Assembly: GCF_023231945.1 (NCBI RefSeq) | Contig: NZ_JAJLJH010000001.1 | Coordinates: 186,001 to 250,000, forward strand | Direction of reading: 5' to 3' | Source: Scleromatobacter humisilvae | GTDB lineage: Bacteria; Pseudomonadota; Gammaproteobacteria; Burkholderiales; Burkholderiaceae_C | DNA length: 64,000 nt | In this document: in pieces, positions 54,163 through 63,395 of the stretch | Numbering within the stretch: the first letter of the stretch is position 1 | Layout: every line of letters begins with the position of its first letter | Translations under genes and position numbers: made by a program | The notes under the pieces: model-generated | Seen by the model: the letters and a program-made list of their open reading frames with translations, nothing else | The model's database searches: none | What the model was told of the DNA's origin: nothing

Positions 54163-54191
54163 ATTTTAGCCTCGGCCGGGGGGTATTTCAG
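54163..54191 (-). promoter_or_regulatory. Candidate promoter of the ape operon
   Basis: On the minus strand CTGAAA (54186-54191) and TAAAAT (54163-54168) are separated by exactly 17 bp. Transcription would begin near 54156, leaving an untranslated leader of about 145 bases before apeC. The leader is GC-rich and contains a long inverted repeat around CGCCGCGGGCCGCGGCG. The rest of the 438-bp gap between apeC and the next gene (to 54449) shows nothing else I can support. Confidence 0.55.
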
Positions 54192-54449
54192 GTGACGGAA
54201 AGCTAGTCGCGCACCTCCATTCACGAGGGAGCGCGGCGCATTTCACGCGAATCGACCGCAGGATGACGCTTGCGATCAGGGTTCACCCCAAAGGCGTCGC
54301 GCGGGCGACATCGCGCTCGCCGCGATTGGCGCCGTCCGGCGCGCATCCGGCGACGCCGGCTGTCGACTCGTCGCCTGCCGCTGGCGGCCCGCGGCCGGGG
54401 TCGCGACCATGCGTGCATTCCCGTTCGACACCTCACAAGGAACCACGCC

Positions 54450-54968
54450 ATGCCCTCGCCGCTCGACATCGTCTCCCACACGCCCATCGCCGTCTGGATC
54501 GCCCTCGCCGTGCTGGTGATGGTCGGCCTGCGCCAGACGCGAACCACGAAGATGTCGGCCGGACGCGTCTGGCTCGTGCCCTTGCTGGTCGGCGCGGCCT
54601 CGCTGGCCGGCGCGCTGCGCGGCTTCGCCGGCGCCGGCGAGCTGCTGACCGGCGGCTGCTGGGCGATCGGCGCCGCACTCGGCTTCCTGTCCAACCGCTC
54701 GCTGGACCTGCCGCGCCGCGTCAGCGCCAACGACGACGGCAGCTTCACGATCGGCGGCAGCATCGCGCCGCTGCTGCTGTTCGTCGGCGTGTTCATGGTG
54801 CGCTACGTCGTCAACGTCGCGCTGGCGATCCAGCCGGCGCTCGCGCACGATCCCGTGGCCGCCGCGGCCGCCGCGATCGCCTACGGCCTGACCGCCGGCC
54901 TGCTCGCCGCGCGCTCGCGCAAGATCTGGATGACCCGGCGCGACCGCGTCGACCTGGTCGCGGCCTGA
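54450..54968 (+). CDS. Small integral membrane protein (DUF6622-like)
   Basis: A 172-residue protein with about five hydrophobic helices. The N-terminus DIVSHTPIAVWIALAVLVMVGLRQTR and the later segment VRYVVNVALAIQP match, from memory, a family of uncharacterised proteobacterial membrane proteins (DUF6622). AAGGA lies eight bases before the ATG, which rules out the longer frame. It diverges from the ape operon and precedes the LytS-type kinase by 43 bp. Function unknown. Confidence 0.8.
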   Translation: MPSPLDIVSHTPIAVWIALAVLVMVGLRQTRTTKMSAGRVWLVPLLVGAASLAGALRGFAGAGELLTGGCWAIGAALGFLSNRSLDLPRRVSANDDGSFTIGGSIAPLLLFVGVFMVRYVVNVALAIQPALAHDPVAAAAAAIAYGLTAGLLAARSRKIWMTRRDRVDLVAA

Positions 54969-55011
54969 GGTCACAATCGACGGCTCCTGCCTTGCGAAGC
55001 TCTCCGCCAGC

Positions 55012-56109
55012 GTGCTGTTCCCTTCCAACGCCTCGCCCCTGACGCCGCCCGTTCGTGGCGGCGTGCTGCGGCACGGCCCGATCGTGGCGCTGGCCAACGC
55101 CGCGATCGCCGGACTGATGGCGACGATCAACGGCGGCCATTTCGGCCACCTGCTGGTCTATTCGGAATGCATCGGCCTGTCGATCTGGGGCCTGATCGAA
55201 TTCGGCAGCCGCCTGCTGCCGGCGCAGCCTTCGGGCTGGCCGGGCGGCTGGGGCGGCATCGCGGTGGTGGCCGGGAGCTGCGCGCTCGGCTACGGCATCG
55301 GCGTCACCGTGGGCGATGCGATCTTCGGCTACACGTCCTGGGCCAATTACTTCCGCAGCCCCGTCCTGCTGATGCGCGACTTCGGGCCCACGGTGGTGTT
55401 CTGCACGGTGGTCGTCGCCGCGTTCTACGCCCACGGCCAGGTGCGCGCGCAACGCGCCCGGGCCGCCGCGGCGGCGCACGAGGCCACGCTCGCGCGGCTG
55501 AGCCTGCTGCAGTCGCAGCTCGAGCCGCACATGCTGTTCAACACGCTGGCCAACCTGCGTGCGTTGATGGCCGCCGACCCGTCGCGCGCGCAGGACATGC
55601 TCGACCACCTGATCGCCTTCCTGCGCGCGACGCTGGCCGCGAGCCGCCTGGCCGAGCATCCGCTGGCCGACGAGTTCGCGCGCATCGAGGACTACCTCGC
55701 GCTGATGCGCGTGCGCATGGGCGAGCGCCTGCGCGCCGGCGTCGCACTGCCGCCCGAGCTGGCGGCGATCGCCGTGCCGCCGCTGCTGCTGCAGCCGCTG
55801 GTCGAGAACGCGATCAAGCACGGGCTCGAGCCGCAGCGCGGCCCCGGCGAGCTGCGCGTCGACGCGGCGCTCGACGGCGCGACGCTGGTGCTGACGGTCG
55901 CCGACTCCGGCCGCGGCCTGGACGCCGCCGCCGCGGCGCGCGCCCGCGAGCCGGCCGACGCGGGCGGCGGCTTCGGGCTCACGCAGATCCGCGAACGCCT
56001 GCAGACGCTGCATGGCGACGCCGCCAGCCTCACGCTCGCGCCGCGGGCCGAAGGCGGCACGCGCGCCGAGATCCGCGTTCCCCTGCCCGCCCGGAAGCCG
56101 ACCGCATGA
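55012..56109 (+). CDS. LytS/YehU-type sensor histidine kinase
   Basis: A 365-residue kinase of the LytS class. Four or so membrane helices fill residues 20-145; a coiled coil leads to the His_kinase domain with phospho-acceptor His in QSQLEPHMLFNTLANLRALM-type sequence, then an ATPase domain with LVENAIKHGLE (N-box) and GGGFGLTQIRERL. The GTG start at 55012 lacks a clear ribosome site. The stop overlaps the LytTR regulator start (ATGA), so the pair is coupled. Confidence 0.9.
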   Translation: MLFPSNASPLTPPVRGGVLRHGPIVALANAAIAGLMATINGGHFGHLLVYSECIGLSIWGLIEFGSRLLPAQPSGWPGGWGGIAVVAGSCALGYGIGVTVGDAIFGYTSWANYFRSPVLLMRDFGPTVVFCTVVVAAFYAHGQVRAQRARAAAAAHEATLARLSLLQSQLEPHMLFNTLANLRALMAADPSRAQDMLDHLIAFLRATLAASRLAEHPLADEFARIEDYLALMRVRMGERLRAGVALPPELAAIAVPPLLLQPLVENAIKHGLEPQRGPGELRVDAALDGATLVLTVADSGRGLDAAAAARAREPADAGGGFGLTQIRERLQTLHGDAASLTLAPRAEGGTRAEIRVPLPARKPTA

Positions 56110-56915
56110 CCACCGCCCTGATCGCCGAGGACGAGCCGCTGCTCGCGCAGGCGCTGCGCGCCGAGCTGGCGCGCGCCTGGCCCGGGTTGAAGGTGCTGGA
56201 GCCGGCCGTCGACGGCGACGAGGCCGTCGAGCGTGCGCTGGACCAGCGTCCCGACATCGTCTTCCTCGACATCCGCATGCCCGGCCGCAGCGGGGTCGAG
56301 GCGGCCGAGGCGATCGTCGAGGAATGGCCGGACGACGCGGGCGCGCTGCCGCTGATCGTCTTCGTCACCGCCTACGACCAGTACGCGCTGCAGGCCTTCG
56401 AGCGCGCCGCGGTCGACTACCTGCAGAAGCCCGTGCAGCCGGGCCGGCTGGCCGCCTGCTGCACGCGGCTGAAGGACATGATCGCGCTGCGCGCGGCGGC
56501 CACGGCGTCCGCCCCTGCCGACGACGCGGCGCTGCTGGGCCGCCTGCGCGCGCTGCTGGGCGCGTCGCCGGAGGCGTCGGCACCGGAAGCGCCGCTGGCG
56601 ATCCTGCAGGCCAGCATCGGCGCGACGCTGCACATGATCCCGCTGGCCGAGGTGGTCTATTTCGAGGCGGCCGACAAGTACGTGCGCGTGGTCACCGCGA
56701 CACGCGAGGCGCTGATCCGGATGTCGCTGCGCGAGCTGCTGCCGCGGCTGCGTGCCGAAGAGTTCTGGCAGATCCACCGCGGCACCGTGGTGCGCGCCGA
56801 CGCCATCGCCACGGCCAACCGCGACGATTCCGGCAAGGTCTTCCTTACCTTGCGCCAGCGACCAGAACGGCTGGTGGCGAGTCGCCTCTACGCGCATCTG
56901 TTTCGCGGGATGTGA
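56106..56915 (+). CDS. LytTR-family response regulator
   Basis: A 269-residue regulator: receiver domain residues 1-125 (EDEPLLAQAL, phospho-Asp in DIVFLDIRMPGRSG, Lys in YLQKPV), an Ala-rich linker, then a LytTR DNA-binding domain (VVYFEAADKYVRVVT, FWQIHRGTVVRADAI). It works with the LytS-type kinase upstream. LytTR proteins bind pairs of imperfect direct repeats at promoters of surface or secreted functions; targets here are unknown. Its last 71 bp lie over the 3' end of the opposite-strand gene. Confidence 0.93.
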   Translation: MTTALIAEDEPLLAQALRAELARAWPGLKVLEPAVDGDEAVERALDQRPDIVFLDIRMPGRSGVEAAEAIVEEWPDDAGALPLIVFVTAYDQYALQAFERAAVDYLQKPVQPGRLAACCTRLKDMIALRAAATASAPADDAALLGRLRALLGASPEASAPEAPLAILQASIGATLHMIPLAEVVYFEAADKYVRVVTATREALIRMSLRELLPRLRAEEFWQIHRGTVVRADAIATANRDDSGKVFLTLRQRPERLVASRLYAHLFRGM

Positions 56916-57279
56916 CCGACGCGGCCTGGCCGCGCATCGCCCTGTCCCAGCGCTGCAGGCGCTCGGGGCTGACGTCGAAATGCTGGCCGAACAGCAGCGG
57001 GCCCTGGCGCGCCATCATCGTTGCGACGCGCGCAGCGGCGGGGTCGCCGGCATCGGCCGCGGCCGACAGCTGCGCATAGGCCTGCGGCCACTGCTGCGCC
57101 TCGTACGCTTCCATCGCCATGCGGAATCGCCCCTGCGGCACATCCCCATTGCCGCGCAGGCCCGCGCCCGTCAACGCGATGCAGGCGGCGACGATCGCCG
57201 TCGCGCCGATCAGCACTTGTGCGCCGGTATCGATCCAGCGGGCCGTCGTGCTCATCGTCATCGTCATCGCGTGCTGCAT
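56845..57279 (-). CDS. Membrane-anchored Sel1/TPR-like small protein
   Basis: A 144-residue protein with one membrane helix (VLIGATAIVAACIALTGA) and an outside helical segment FRMAMEAYEAQQWPQAYAQLSAAADAGDPAAARVATMM that reads like one or two Sel1/TPR repeats. GAGGAG stands six bases before the ATG. The C-terminal 24 codons overlap the LytTR regulator gene on the other strand, so the precise end matters to both. Similar small proteins are found beside unrelated genes in Burkholderiales; function unknown. Confidence 0.75.
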   Translation of the reverse strand: MQHAMTMTMSTTARWIDTGAQVLIGATAIVAACIALTGAGLRGNGDVPQGRFRMAMEAYEAQQWPQAYAQLSAAADAGDPAAARVATMMARQGPLLFGQHFDVSPERLQRWDRAMRGQAASVTSRETDARRGDSPPAVLVAGAR

Positions 57280-57406
57280 GGTGCTCTCCTCGTTTTCGTG
57301 GCGAGTCGACCTTCCGACTGCCGAGCCGCGAGTATGGAAAACCGGCGGCCGCCAAGCCATCCCCCTTGAGAGGGGACGGCCTGCCGCCATCTGTAACTCC
57401 GCCAAC

Positions 57407-57412
57407 TAGAAT
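57407..57412 (+). promoter_or_regulatory. -10 box of glnS, possibly leaderless
   Basis: TAGAAT (five of six matches) ends nine bases before the glnS ATG; a start about seven bases downstream would give an mRNA with almost no leader. No Shine-Dalgarno sequence is seen between, and no strong -35 is visible. The same spacing occurs at ribA. Confidence 0.4.
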
Positions 57413-57421
57413 CGCCGGGAC

Positions 57422-59221
57422 ATGAACACGCCCAAAGCCCCCAACGCCTCCGTGTCGGCCGACGAAGCCGTCAAGCCCGCCAATTTCCTGCGCAACGTCA
57501 TCGAGCGCGATCTCGAGGCGGGCACGTACGCGAATCGACAGTGGGGCGGCGGCCCGGGCGATGCGGCCAGGCACGCGGCCGGCGTGCCCGACGCGGCGCG
57601 CGTGCGCCTGCGCTTCCCGCCCGAGCCGAACGGCTACCTGCACGTGGGCCATGCCAAGAGCATCTGCCTGAACTTCGGGCTGGCGCGCGACTACGGCGGC
57701 GTCTGCCACCTGCGCTTCGACGACACCAATCCCGAAAAGGAAGAGCAGGAATACGTCGACGGCATCAAGGAGAACGTGCGCTGGCTGGGCTTCGATTGGG
57801 AGACCTCGTTCGGCAACAACCTGTTCTACGCCAGCGACGACTTCGACTTCATGTACCGCGCCGCCGAGGCGCTGGTGCAGGCCGGCCTCGCCTACGTCGA
57901 CGAGCAGTCCGCCGACCAGATCCGCGCCAACCGCGGCGACTTCACGACGCCGGGCACCAACAGCCCGTTCCGCGACCGCACGCCCGTGCAGAACCTCGAG
58001 CGCCTGCGCGAGATGCGCGACGGCAAGCACGCCGACGGCGCGATGGTGCTGCGCGCCAAGATCGACATGGCGAGCCCCAACATCAACCTGCGGGACCCGG
58101 CGCTTTACCGCATCCGCCGCGCGCACCACCACAACACGGGCGACAAGTGGTGCATCTATCCGATGTACACGTTCGCGCATCCGATCGAGGACGCGCTCGA
58201 GCGCATCACGCACAGCATCTGCACGCTCGAGTTCGAGGACCAGCGCCCGTTCTACGACTGGCTGCTGGAGCGTCTCGTCGAGCTCGGGCTGCTGGCGCAT
58301 CCGCTGCCCAAGCAGTACGAGTTCGCGCGCCTGAACCTGACCTACGTCGTCACCAGCAAGCGCAAGTTGCGCCAGCTGGTCGAGGAGAACCACGTCAGCG
58401 GCTGGGACGATCCGCGCATGCCCACGCTCGTCGGCATGCGCCGCCGCGGCTACACGGCCGGCGCGCTGCAGCTGCTGGCCGAGCGCACCGGCGCGACCAA
58501 GAACAACACCTGGATCGACTACGCGTGGCTGGACATCGCGCTGCGCGACGACCTCGAGGCGAAGGCCGCGCGCGCGATGGCCGTGCTCGATCCGATCCCG
58601 CTCAAGCTCACGAACTGGTCCGACGTCTTCGGCAGCGCCGCCACCGAGCCGTGCAGCGCCCCGGCGCATCCGCACCATCCCGACATGGGCACGCGCCAGT
58701 TCGCGCTGTCGCCCACCGTGTGGATCGAGCGCGACGACTTCCTCGAGGTGCAGACCAAGGGCTACCAGCGCCTGTTCCCGGGCAACAAGGTGCGCCTGAA
58801 GTACGGCGTCATCGTCGAGTGCACAGGCTGCGAGAAGGACGCCGACGGCAACGTCACCGCCGTGCTTGCCACCGTCGTGCCCGACACGAAGAGCGGCACG
58901 CCGGGCGCGGACCTCGTCAAGGTCAAGGGCACGATCACGTGGGTGTCGGCGCACGACGGCGTGCCCGTCACGCTGAACCTGTACGACCGCCTGTTCGCGG
59001 TGCCGCAGCCGGGCAGCGCCGACTCGCTGACGTCGGAGCTGAACCCCGACAGCATTAAGGTCACGCAGGGCTACGTCGAGCCCTCGGCCGGCAGCCTGCC
59101 CGCGGAGACGCGCGTGCAGTTCGAGCGCCACGGCTACTTCGTGACCGATCGCGTCGACCACCGGCTGGACAAGCCGGTGTTCAACCGCGTCACGACGCTC
59201 AAGGACAGCTGGGGCAAGTAA
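57422..59221 (+). CDS. glnS: Glutaminyl-tRNA synthetase
   Basis: A 599-residue class I synthetase charging tRNA-Gln. The HIGH motif is in PNGYLHVGHAKS, followed by RFDDTNPEKEEQEYV; the KMSKS-equivalent loop is VTSKRKL. The C-terminal beta-barrels that read the anticodon run from about residue 350 to the end. The roughly 50-residue N-terminal lead (PANFLRNVIERDLEAG) is normal for bacterial GlnS of this group. Confidence 0.97.
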   Translation: MNTPKAPNASVSADEAVKPANFLRNVIERDLEAGTYANRQWGGGPGDAARHAAGVPDAARVRLRFPPEPNGYLHVGHAKSICLNFGLARDYGGVCHLRFDDTNPEKEEQEYVDGIKENVRWLGFDWETSFGNNLFYASDDFDFMYRAAEALVQAGLAYVDEQSADQIRANRGDFTTPGTNSPFRDRTPVQNLERLREMRDGKHADGAMVLRAKIDMASPNINLRDPALYRIRRAHHHNTGDKWCIYPMYTFAHPIEDALERITHSICTLEFEDQRPFYDWLLERLVELGLLAHPLPKQYEFARLNLTYVVTSKRKLRQLVEENHVSGWDDPRMPTLVGMRRRGYTAGALQLLAERTGATKNNTWIDYAWLDIALRDDLEAKAARAMAVLDPIPLKLTNWSDVFGSAATEPCSAPAHPHHPDMGTRQFALSPTVWIERDDFLEVQTKGYQRLFPGNKVRLKYGVIVECTGCEKDADGNVTAVLATVVPDTKSGTPGADLVKVKGTITWVSAHDGVPVTLNLYDRLFAVPQPGSADSLTSELNPDSIKVTQGYVEPSAGSLPAETRVQFERHGYFVTDRVDHRLDKPVFNRVTTLKDSWGK

Positions 59222-59319
59222 GCCTGCAGTCATCCTGGCCCTTGATATGGGCCGCGCCGTCCTCAATTGAGGCTCAAGGGCGACGCACGTCGCCCGTTGC
59301 CTGACCTCAAGGAGTCGTG

Positions 59320-59643
59320 ATGGCTGCCGCCGCGCTGAAGAACCGTATCGAGAACCTGATCGCCATGGCCCAGTTGCTGGAGCGCGTGGACGCCAACCCG
59401 ACGATCGTCGGGGCGCAGCAGTACCTGAACCTCGTCAACACGGTCAAGACGCTGCTGGGCGAGGACGACCTGCCCGAGGACGCCCTGCGCGCCGTGCTGC
59501 GCGCCTGCCCGGCATCGGCCACGCTCTACGAGAACCTGCACTACGACCGCTCGGGGCTGTCGCAGTCGCCGCTGGACGCCGCCGTCAGCTCGGAAATGGC
59601 GGCCACGGAGCTGATCTCCGGCCTGCGCGCCCGCATGCATTGA
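59320..59643 (+). CDS. Conserved small hypothetical protein
   Basis: A 107-residue, mainly helical, soluble acidic protein (KNRIENLIAMAQLLERVDANP, QYLNLVNTVKTLLGED). AAGGAG is five bases before the ATG at 59320; a GTG directly before it is less well placed. It has no recognised domain. Its good ribosome site, normal codon use and following hairpin make it a real gene. The 98 bp before it hold the palindrome CCTCAATTGAGG and nothing else evident. Confidence 0.75.
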   Translation: MAAAALKNRIENLIAMAQLLERVDANPTIVGAQQYLNLVNTVKTLLGEDDLPEDALRAVLRACPASATLYENLHYDRSGLSQSPLDAAVSSEMAATELISGLRARMH

Positions 59644-59712
59644 CGCTTGCACGCAACAGTTACGACGTGCCGTCGCTGAAGCGACAGACACTCGACTGAG
59701 CTCCCCTCACAT

Positions 59713-59736
59713 TCGAGCCGGCAATTGCCGGCTCGA
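59713..59736 (+). terminator. Palindromic stem-loop after the small hypothetical gene
   Basis: TCGAGCCGGC and GCCGGCTCGA form a perfect 10-bp stem with loop AATT, 70 bp after the stop. Only TCGTTTCC follows, so it is a weak intrinsic terminator. The remaining 186 bp to the next gene contain one short inverted repeat (CGTACC-N6-GGTACG at 59816-59833) that could be an operator. Confidence 0.5.
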
Positions 59737-59922
59737 GTCGTTTCCTGGGCACGACTCCGCTTCCGGCGCACGCCCTCTTGCGGTGCATCTGTCAACAACG
59801 CGCGACATTTTTCGGCGTACCTCCCACGGTACGTGCACTTGTTCGCGCAAATGGCATGCCCGCGGGGATTTAGCGCGACTAGACTCCGCCCATTGGAAAA
59901 ACGAGTACGGAGACAAACTCAC

Positions 59923-61053
59923 ATGGCATTCCTGAACAAGAACACCGCCCTGGCCATCGCCGCCCTGGTCGCCTGCGGCTCGGCCGCCGCCACGGAAGAC
60001 TATGACCTGCGCTACGCGCCGGGCTACGGCGCAGCCGACATGTCGGCCCCGTTCGAAGGCGGCTGGGTCTTCCAGGCACATGCCTACGTCTACAGCGGCA
60101 ACGTCCGCGGCACGCAGACGGTCAACACCGACCTGACCGGCGCCATCTCCGCCGCCATCGGCAGCCCGCTGCCGCCGAACTCGGCCGGCGCCCACACCGT
60201 CATCCGCACGAACGACCAGCAGAACGTCAATGGCGTGCTGGCTCGCCTGAGCTACATGAGCGCGACCACCTTCCTCGGCGCGACCATCGGCGGCACCGCG
60301 CTGCTGCCGCTGATCAACAAGGGCAGCGAAGCGAGCGTCACCAACATCACCACGACGCTGACCGGCATCGCCGCGACGCTGCCGGCCCCCAACCAGGCCG
60401 GGCTGATCGGCCTGGTCAACGCCGGTGCCGCCCAGCAGGGCAACGCGCTGGCCGCCGCCAACTCCAACAAGACCTGGGGCCCCGGTGACCTCGAGGTCTC
60501 GCCGATCCTGCGCTGGAGCACCGAAGCCACGCAGACGCTGTTCGTCATGACGGTCGTGGCACCCACCGGCGACTACAACGCGAACCGCGCCGCCAACCCG
60601 AGCGCCGGCAAGTTCTGGACGTTCCGTCCGGCCGTGCAGTTCAGCTATATCGGCGACGGCTGGGACGTGGGCACGCGCGTCGCGTATTCGTACAACTCGC
60701 GCAACGTCGAGACGCACTACAAGAGCGGCGCCTACATGAACTGGGACCTGGCGCTGATGAAGTCCGTCAGCGAATCGACCCGCGTCGGCCTCTCGGCCTA
60801 CGCCGTCGACCAGCTGAACAAGGACACCACCAACCTGACGGCCGCCCAGTTCGCAGCCAAGGATCCGGCGTTCCAGGCGCGCGAGGAAGGCACCCTCAAC
60901 GAGAAGGGCCGCATCTTCGGCGCGGGCCCGGAAGTGGCCTACATCCACGGCGCCGGCGACTACCTGCTCGAAGGCCGCGTCATGAAGGAATTCGGCGACC
61001 AGACGCGTCCGAAGGGCTTCACGGCGATCGTGTCGCTGTCCAAGCCGTTCTGA
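59923..61053 (+). CDS. Outer-membrane channel family protein (MetA-pathway/phenol type)
   Basis: A 376-residue exported beta-barrel-type protein with signal peptide ending GSAAA. Alternating polar/hydrophobic strands with aromatic girdles run through the mature part; ILRWSTEATQTLFVMTVVAPTGDYNANR and FWTFRPAVQFSYIGDGWDVGTRVAYSYN match the family first named for the meta-pathway of phenol degradation. Members may pass hydrophobic compounds across the outer membrane. No degradation genes are beside it, so the substrate is open. GGAGA precedes the ATG. Confidence 0.88.
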   Translation: MAFLNKNTALAIAALVACGSAAATEDYDLRYAPGYGAADMSAPFEGGWVFQAHAYVYSGNVRGTQTVNTDLTGAISAAIGSPLPPNSAGAHTVIRTNDQQNVNGVLARLSYMSATTFLGATIGGTALLPLINKGSEASVTNITTTLTGIAATLPAPNQAGLIGLVNAGAAQQGNALAAANSNKTWGPGDLEVSPILRWSTEATQTLFVMTVVAPTGDYNANRAANPSAGKFWTFRPAVQFSYIGDGWDVGTRVAYSYNSRNVETHYKSGAYMNWDLALMKSVSESTRVGLSAYAVDQLNKDTTNLTAAQFAAKDPAFQAREEGTLNEKGRIFGAGPEVAYIHGAGDYLLEGRVMKEFGDQTRPKGFTAIVSLSKPF

Positions 61054-61221
61054 TCGGCGGGAAGAAGTCACGGCTGACCGCGCCGGCATCGCGCCCCGCG
61101 TTCAGCGCGCACCGATTCCGTCCGAAACAAGGGTTGCGACGTCCCGTCCCAGGAAGTCCGGACGGCGTCGTTCCCGCGCGGCACTGCAAGTCGCCGCGCC
61201 CAGAGTGAGGGTGAGTTGACC

Positions 61222-61845
61222 ATGAAGAAGCAAACGTTGCGCCGCCTCGTGTCGGCACTGGTGTTGGGTTGCGCCGTCTCCGGCGCCTGGGCCGAGATCG
61301 ACGTGTCCGGCGTGCCGCTGGACGAGACGGTCACCGTGGCCGGACAGCAGTTGCACCTCAACGGCGCCGGCTACCGCAAGCGCGGCTACTTCAAGATCGA
61401 CGTCACCGCGCTGTACCTGCAGCAGAAGGCGACCACGCTGGAGGCCGTCGAGAACGCCGCCGGCCCGAAGCGCGTGCAATTGACCATCCAGCAGGACGTC
61501 ACCGGCTCGCAGGCCTCGCGCTACTTCCTGATCGACTTCGAAGCGTCGGCCACGCCGGCGGAATTCGCCAAGCTGATCACCGAGGTCTCGCAGGTGGGCG
61601 ACATCTACAGCTCGCTGCCCAAGATCAAGAAGGGCGACGTCGTCGTCATGGACTGGATCCCCGGCAAGGGGCTGCTCGCCACGCTCAACGGCAACGTCCT
61701 GCAGGCGCACGGCACGCCGTCGCCCTACATCAACAGCGAGCTGCTGGCCAAGGTGATGCTGCGCATGTACGTCGGCGGCAAGACGCCGGCCGAGCTGCAC
61801 GACAACCTGCTGGGCCTGTCCAGCAGCATGCGCGACAAGAAGTAG
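61222..61845 (+). CDS. Exported chalcone-isomerase-fold protein
   Basis: A 207-residue protein with signal peptide ending GAWA and a chalcone-isomerase-like domain (LHLNGAGYRKRGYFKIDVTALYL, VVVMDWIPGKGLLATLNGN). Bacterial homologues are periplasmic and lack the plant catalytic residues; they probably bind fatty acids or similar ligands. It lies 168 bp after the channel protein with its own region and ends at a clear terminator. The ATG at 61222 is preferred to the TTG two codons earlier. Confidence 0.88.
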   Translation: MKKQTLRRLVSALVLGCAVSGAWAEIDVSGVPLDETVTVAGQQLHLNGAGYRKRGYFKIDVTALYLQQKATTLEAVENAAGPKRVQLTIQQDVTGSQASRYFLIDFEASATPAEFAKLITEVSQVGDIYSSLPKIKKGDVVVMDWIPGKGLLATLNGNVLQAHGTPSPYINSELLAKVMLRMYVGGKTPAELHDNLLGLSSSMRDKK

Positions 61846-61865
61846 TCGCGCCGCGACAGATCTCG

Positions 61866-61899
61866 AGGCCCTGACGCGTGGAAGCGCGTCGGGGCCTTT
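61866..61899 (+). terminator. Intrinsic terminator between convergent genes
   Basis: AGGCCCTGACGCG pairs with CGCGTCGGGGCCT (13 bp, one G-U) around a six-base loop, followed by TTGCTC. It lies 20 bp after the chalcone-isomerase-fold gene and just ahead of the gloA stop; it may slow transcription from both sides. Confidence 0.68.
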
Positions 61900-61911
61900 G
61901 CTCATCGCCGC

Positions 61912-62307
61912 CTAGACCTGGATCAGCTCGATCTTGTAGCCGTCCGGATCCTGCACGAAGGCGATGAACGAGGTGCCGCCCTTGACCGGCCCCGGCTCGC
62001 GCGTGACCTTGCCGCCGGCGTTGCGCACGCTGTCGCAGACGGCCGCGACATCCGGCACGCCCAGCGCGAGGTGGCCGAACGCGGTGCCGATCTCGTAGCC
62101 GGCGACGCCGTAGTTGAAGGTCAGCTCGATCTCGGCCGAGCCGACCTCGCCGTTGCCGTCGTCGGCGCCGTAGCCGAGGAAGGCCAGCGTGTACTGCTGC
62201 TCGGGCCGGTCGGTGGTGCGGCGCAGCGTCATGCCGAAGTGGCGCGTGTAGAAATCGATCGAGCGCTGCAGGTCGCCGACGCGCAACATGGTGTGGAGGA
62301 ACTTCAT
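61912..62307 (-). CDS. gloA: Lactoylglutathione lyase (glyoxalase I)
   Basis: Converts the methylglyoxal-glutathione adduct to S-lactoylglutathione. A 131-residue VOC-fold protein with all metal ligands: His5 ([10 protein letters not shown]), Glu61 (IELTFNYG), His79 (FGHLALGV) and Glu127 (KIELIQV). Size and residues fit the short, nickel-type bacterial enzyme. The ATG overlaps the dusC stop (ATGA), so it is co-translated with dusC. Confidence 0.96.
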   Translation of the reverse strand: MKFLHTMLRVGDLQRSIDFYTRHFGMTLRRTTDRPEQQYTLAFLGYGADDGNGEVGSAEIELTFNYGVAGYEIGTAFGHLALGVPDVAAVCDSVRNAGGKVTREPGPVKGGTSFIAFVQDPDGYKIELIQV

Positions 62308-63395
62308 GGCATCTCGAGGCTGTGGAGGGGGATCGCCCGCACGTTAGCAAACATCGCCGCGCCGAGTGCCGCAGGGTCATTGACCAGGCGCAGCTCGTCG
62401 TACGCGCGCTGCGCCTGCGGGTAGCGGCGGCGCAGCAGGTTGAGCCACTGCTTGAGCCGCCCCGCGCGATGGCGCGGCTCCACGCGGGCGCTCACGAGGC
62501 GCCAGAACTCGGCGAGCTGCGGCAGCAGGTCCTCCCAGGCGACGGCCGGCGGCGCGCCGTAGTCGGCGGGCGACTGCGGGCCGCCGGCCGAGGCCTTGAC
62601 GTAGCCGCGCGCGTCGAGCGGGGCCTCGGTCGCATGGCGCGGCAAGGCCGTCGACGGCACGTGGCCCGCGCGACGGCTCGCGCGGATCGCCCGCGCCAGG
62701 CCGGGGTCGGCCACCATGCCGCGACCGAGCATGAGGCCGTCGCAGCCGGAGACGCGGCGGCAGCGCTCGGCGTCCTCGGGCGTCCAGATCTCGCCGTTGG
62801 CGATCACGGGGATCGCGACCGCCTCGCGGATCGCCGGCACGCGCTCCCAGTAGGCCGGCGGCCGGTAGCCGTCGGCCTTGGTGCGCGCGTGCACGACCAG
62901 CTCGCTCGCGCCCCCGCCCGCGAGCGCCTGCGCGCACTCGCGCGCGAGCGAGGCGTCCTCGTAGCCCAGGCGCATCTTGGCCGACACCGGCAGCGCGGCC
63001 GGCACCGCGCGCCGCACGGCCTCGACGATGCGCCCCAGCAGCGCCGGATCCTGCAGCAGCGACGCGCCGCCGCCGTGGCGGTTGACGACCTTGGCGGGAC
63101 AGCCGAAGTTGAGGTCGATGCCGTCGGGCCGGAACGCGGCCAGCGCCGCCGCGTTGTCGGCCATGCACGCCGGATCCGACCCCAGCAGCTGCGGCCGCAC
63201 GGGCACGCCCGCGCGCGTGCGTCCGCCCTGCAGCAGCTCGGGAACGATGCGCGTGAATACCCGGTCGGGCATCAGCATGTCGGTGATGCGGATGAACTCC
63301 GACACGCAGCGATCGATGCCGCCGACGGCGGTCAGGATCTCGCGCAGCGGGTGGTCGAGGAGCCCCTCCATCGGGGCGAGCAACAACAGGCTCAC
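62304..63395 (-). CDS. dusC: tRNA-dihydrouridine synthase, DusC type
   Basis: A 363-residue FMN enzyme that reduces uridine (U16 for DusC) in the D-loop of tRNA. The N-terminus [16 protein letters not shown] is the DusC form; the catalytic Cys is in [15 protein letters not shown], and [16 protein letters not shown] and [12 protein letters not shown] shape the FMN site. The segment between about residues 245 and 300 is Ala/Pro-rich and longer than usual. The GTG start overlaps the stop of the aminotransferase gene (GTGA). Confidence 0.92.
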   Translation of the reverse strand: MSLLLLAPMEGLLDHPLREILTAVGGIDRCVSEFIRITDMLMPDRVFTRIVPELLQGGRTRAGVPVRPQLLGSDPACMADNAAALAAFRPDGIDLNFGCPAKVVNRHGGGASLLQDPALLGRIVEAVRRAVPAALPVSAKMRLGYEDASLARECAQALAGGGASELVVHARTKADGYRPPAYWERVPAIREAVAIPVIANGEIWTPEDAERCRRVSGCDGLMLGRGMVADPGLARAIRASRRAGHVPSTALPRHATEAPLDARGYVKASAGGPQSPADYGAPPAVAWEDLLPQLAEFWRLVSARVEPRHRAGRLKQWLNLLRRRYPQAQRAYDELRLVNDPAALGAAMFANVRAIPLHSLEMP

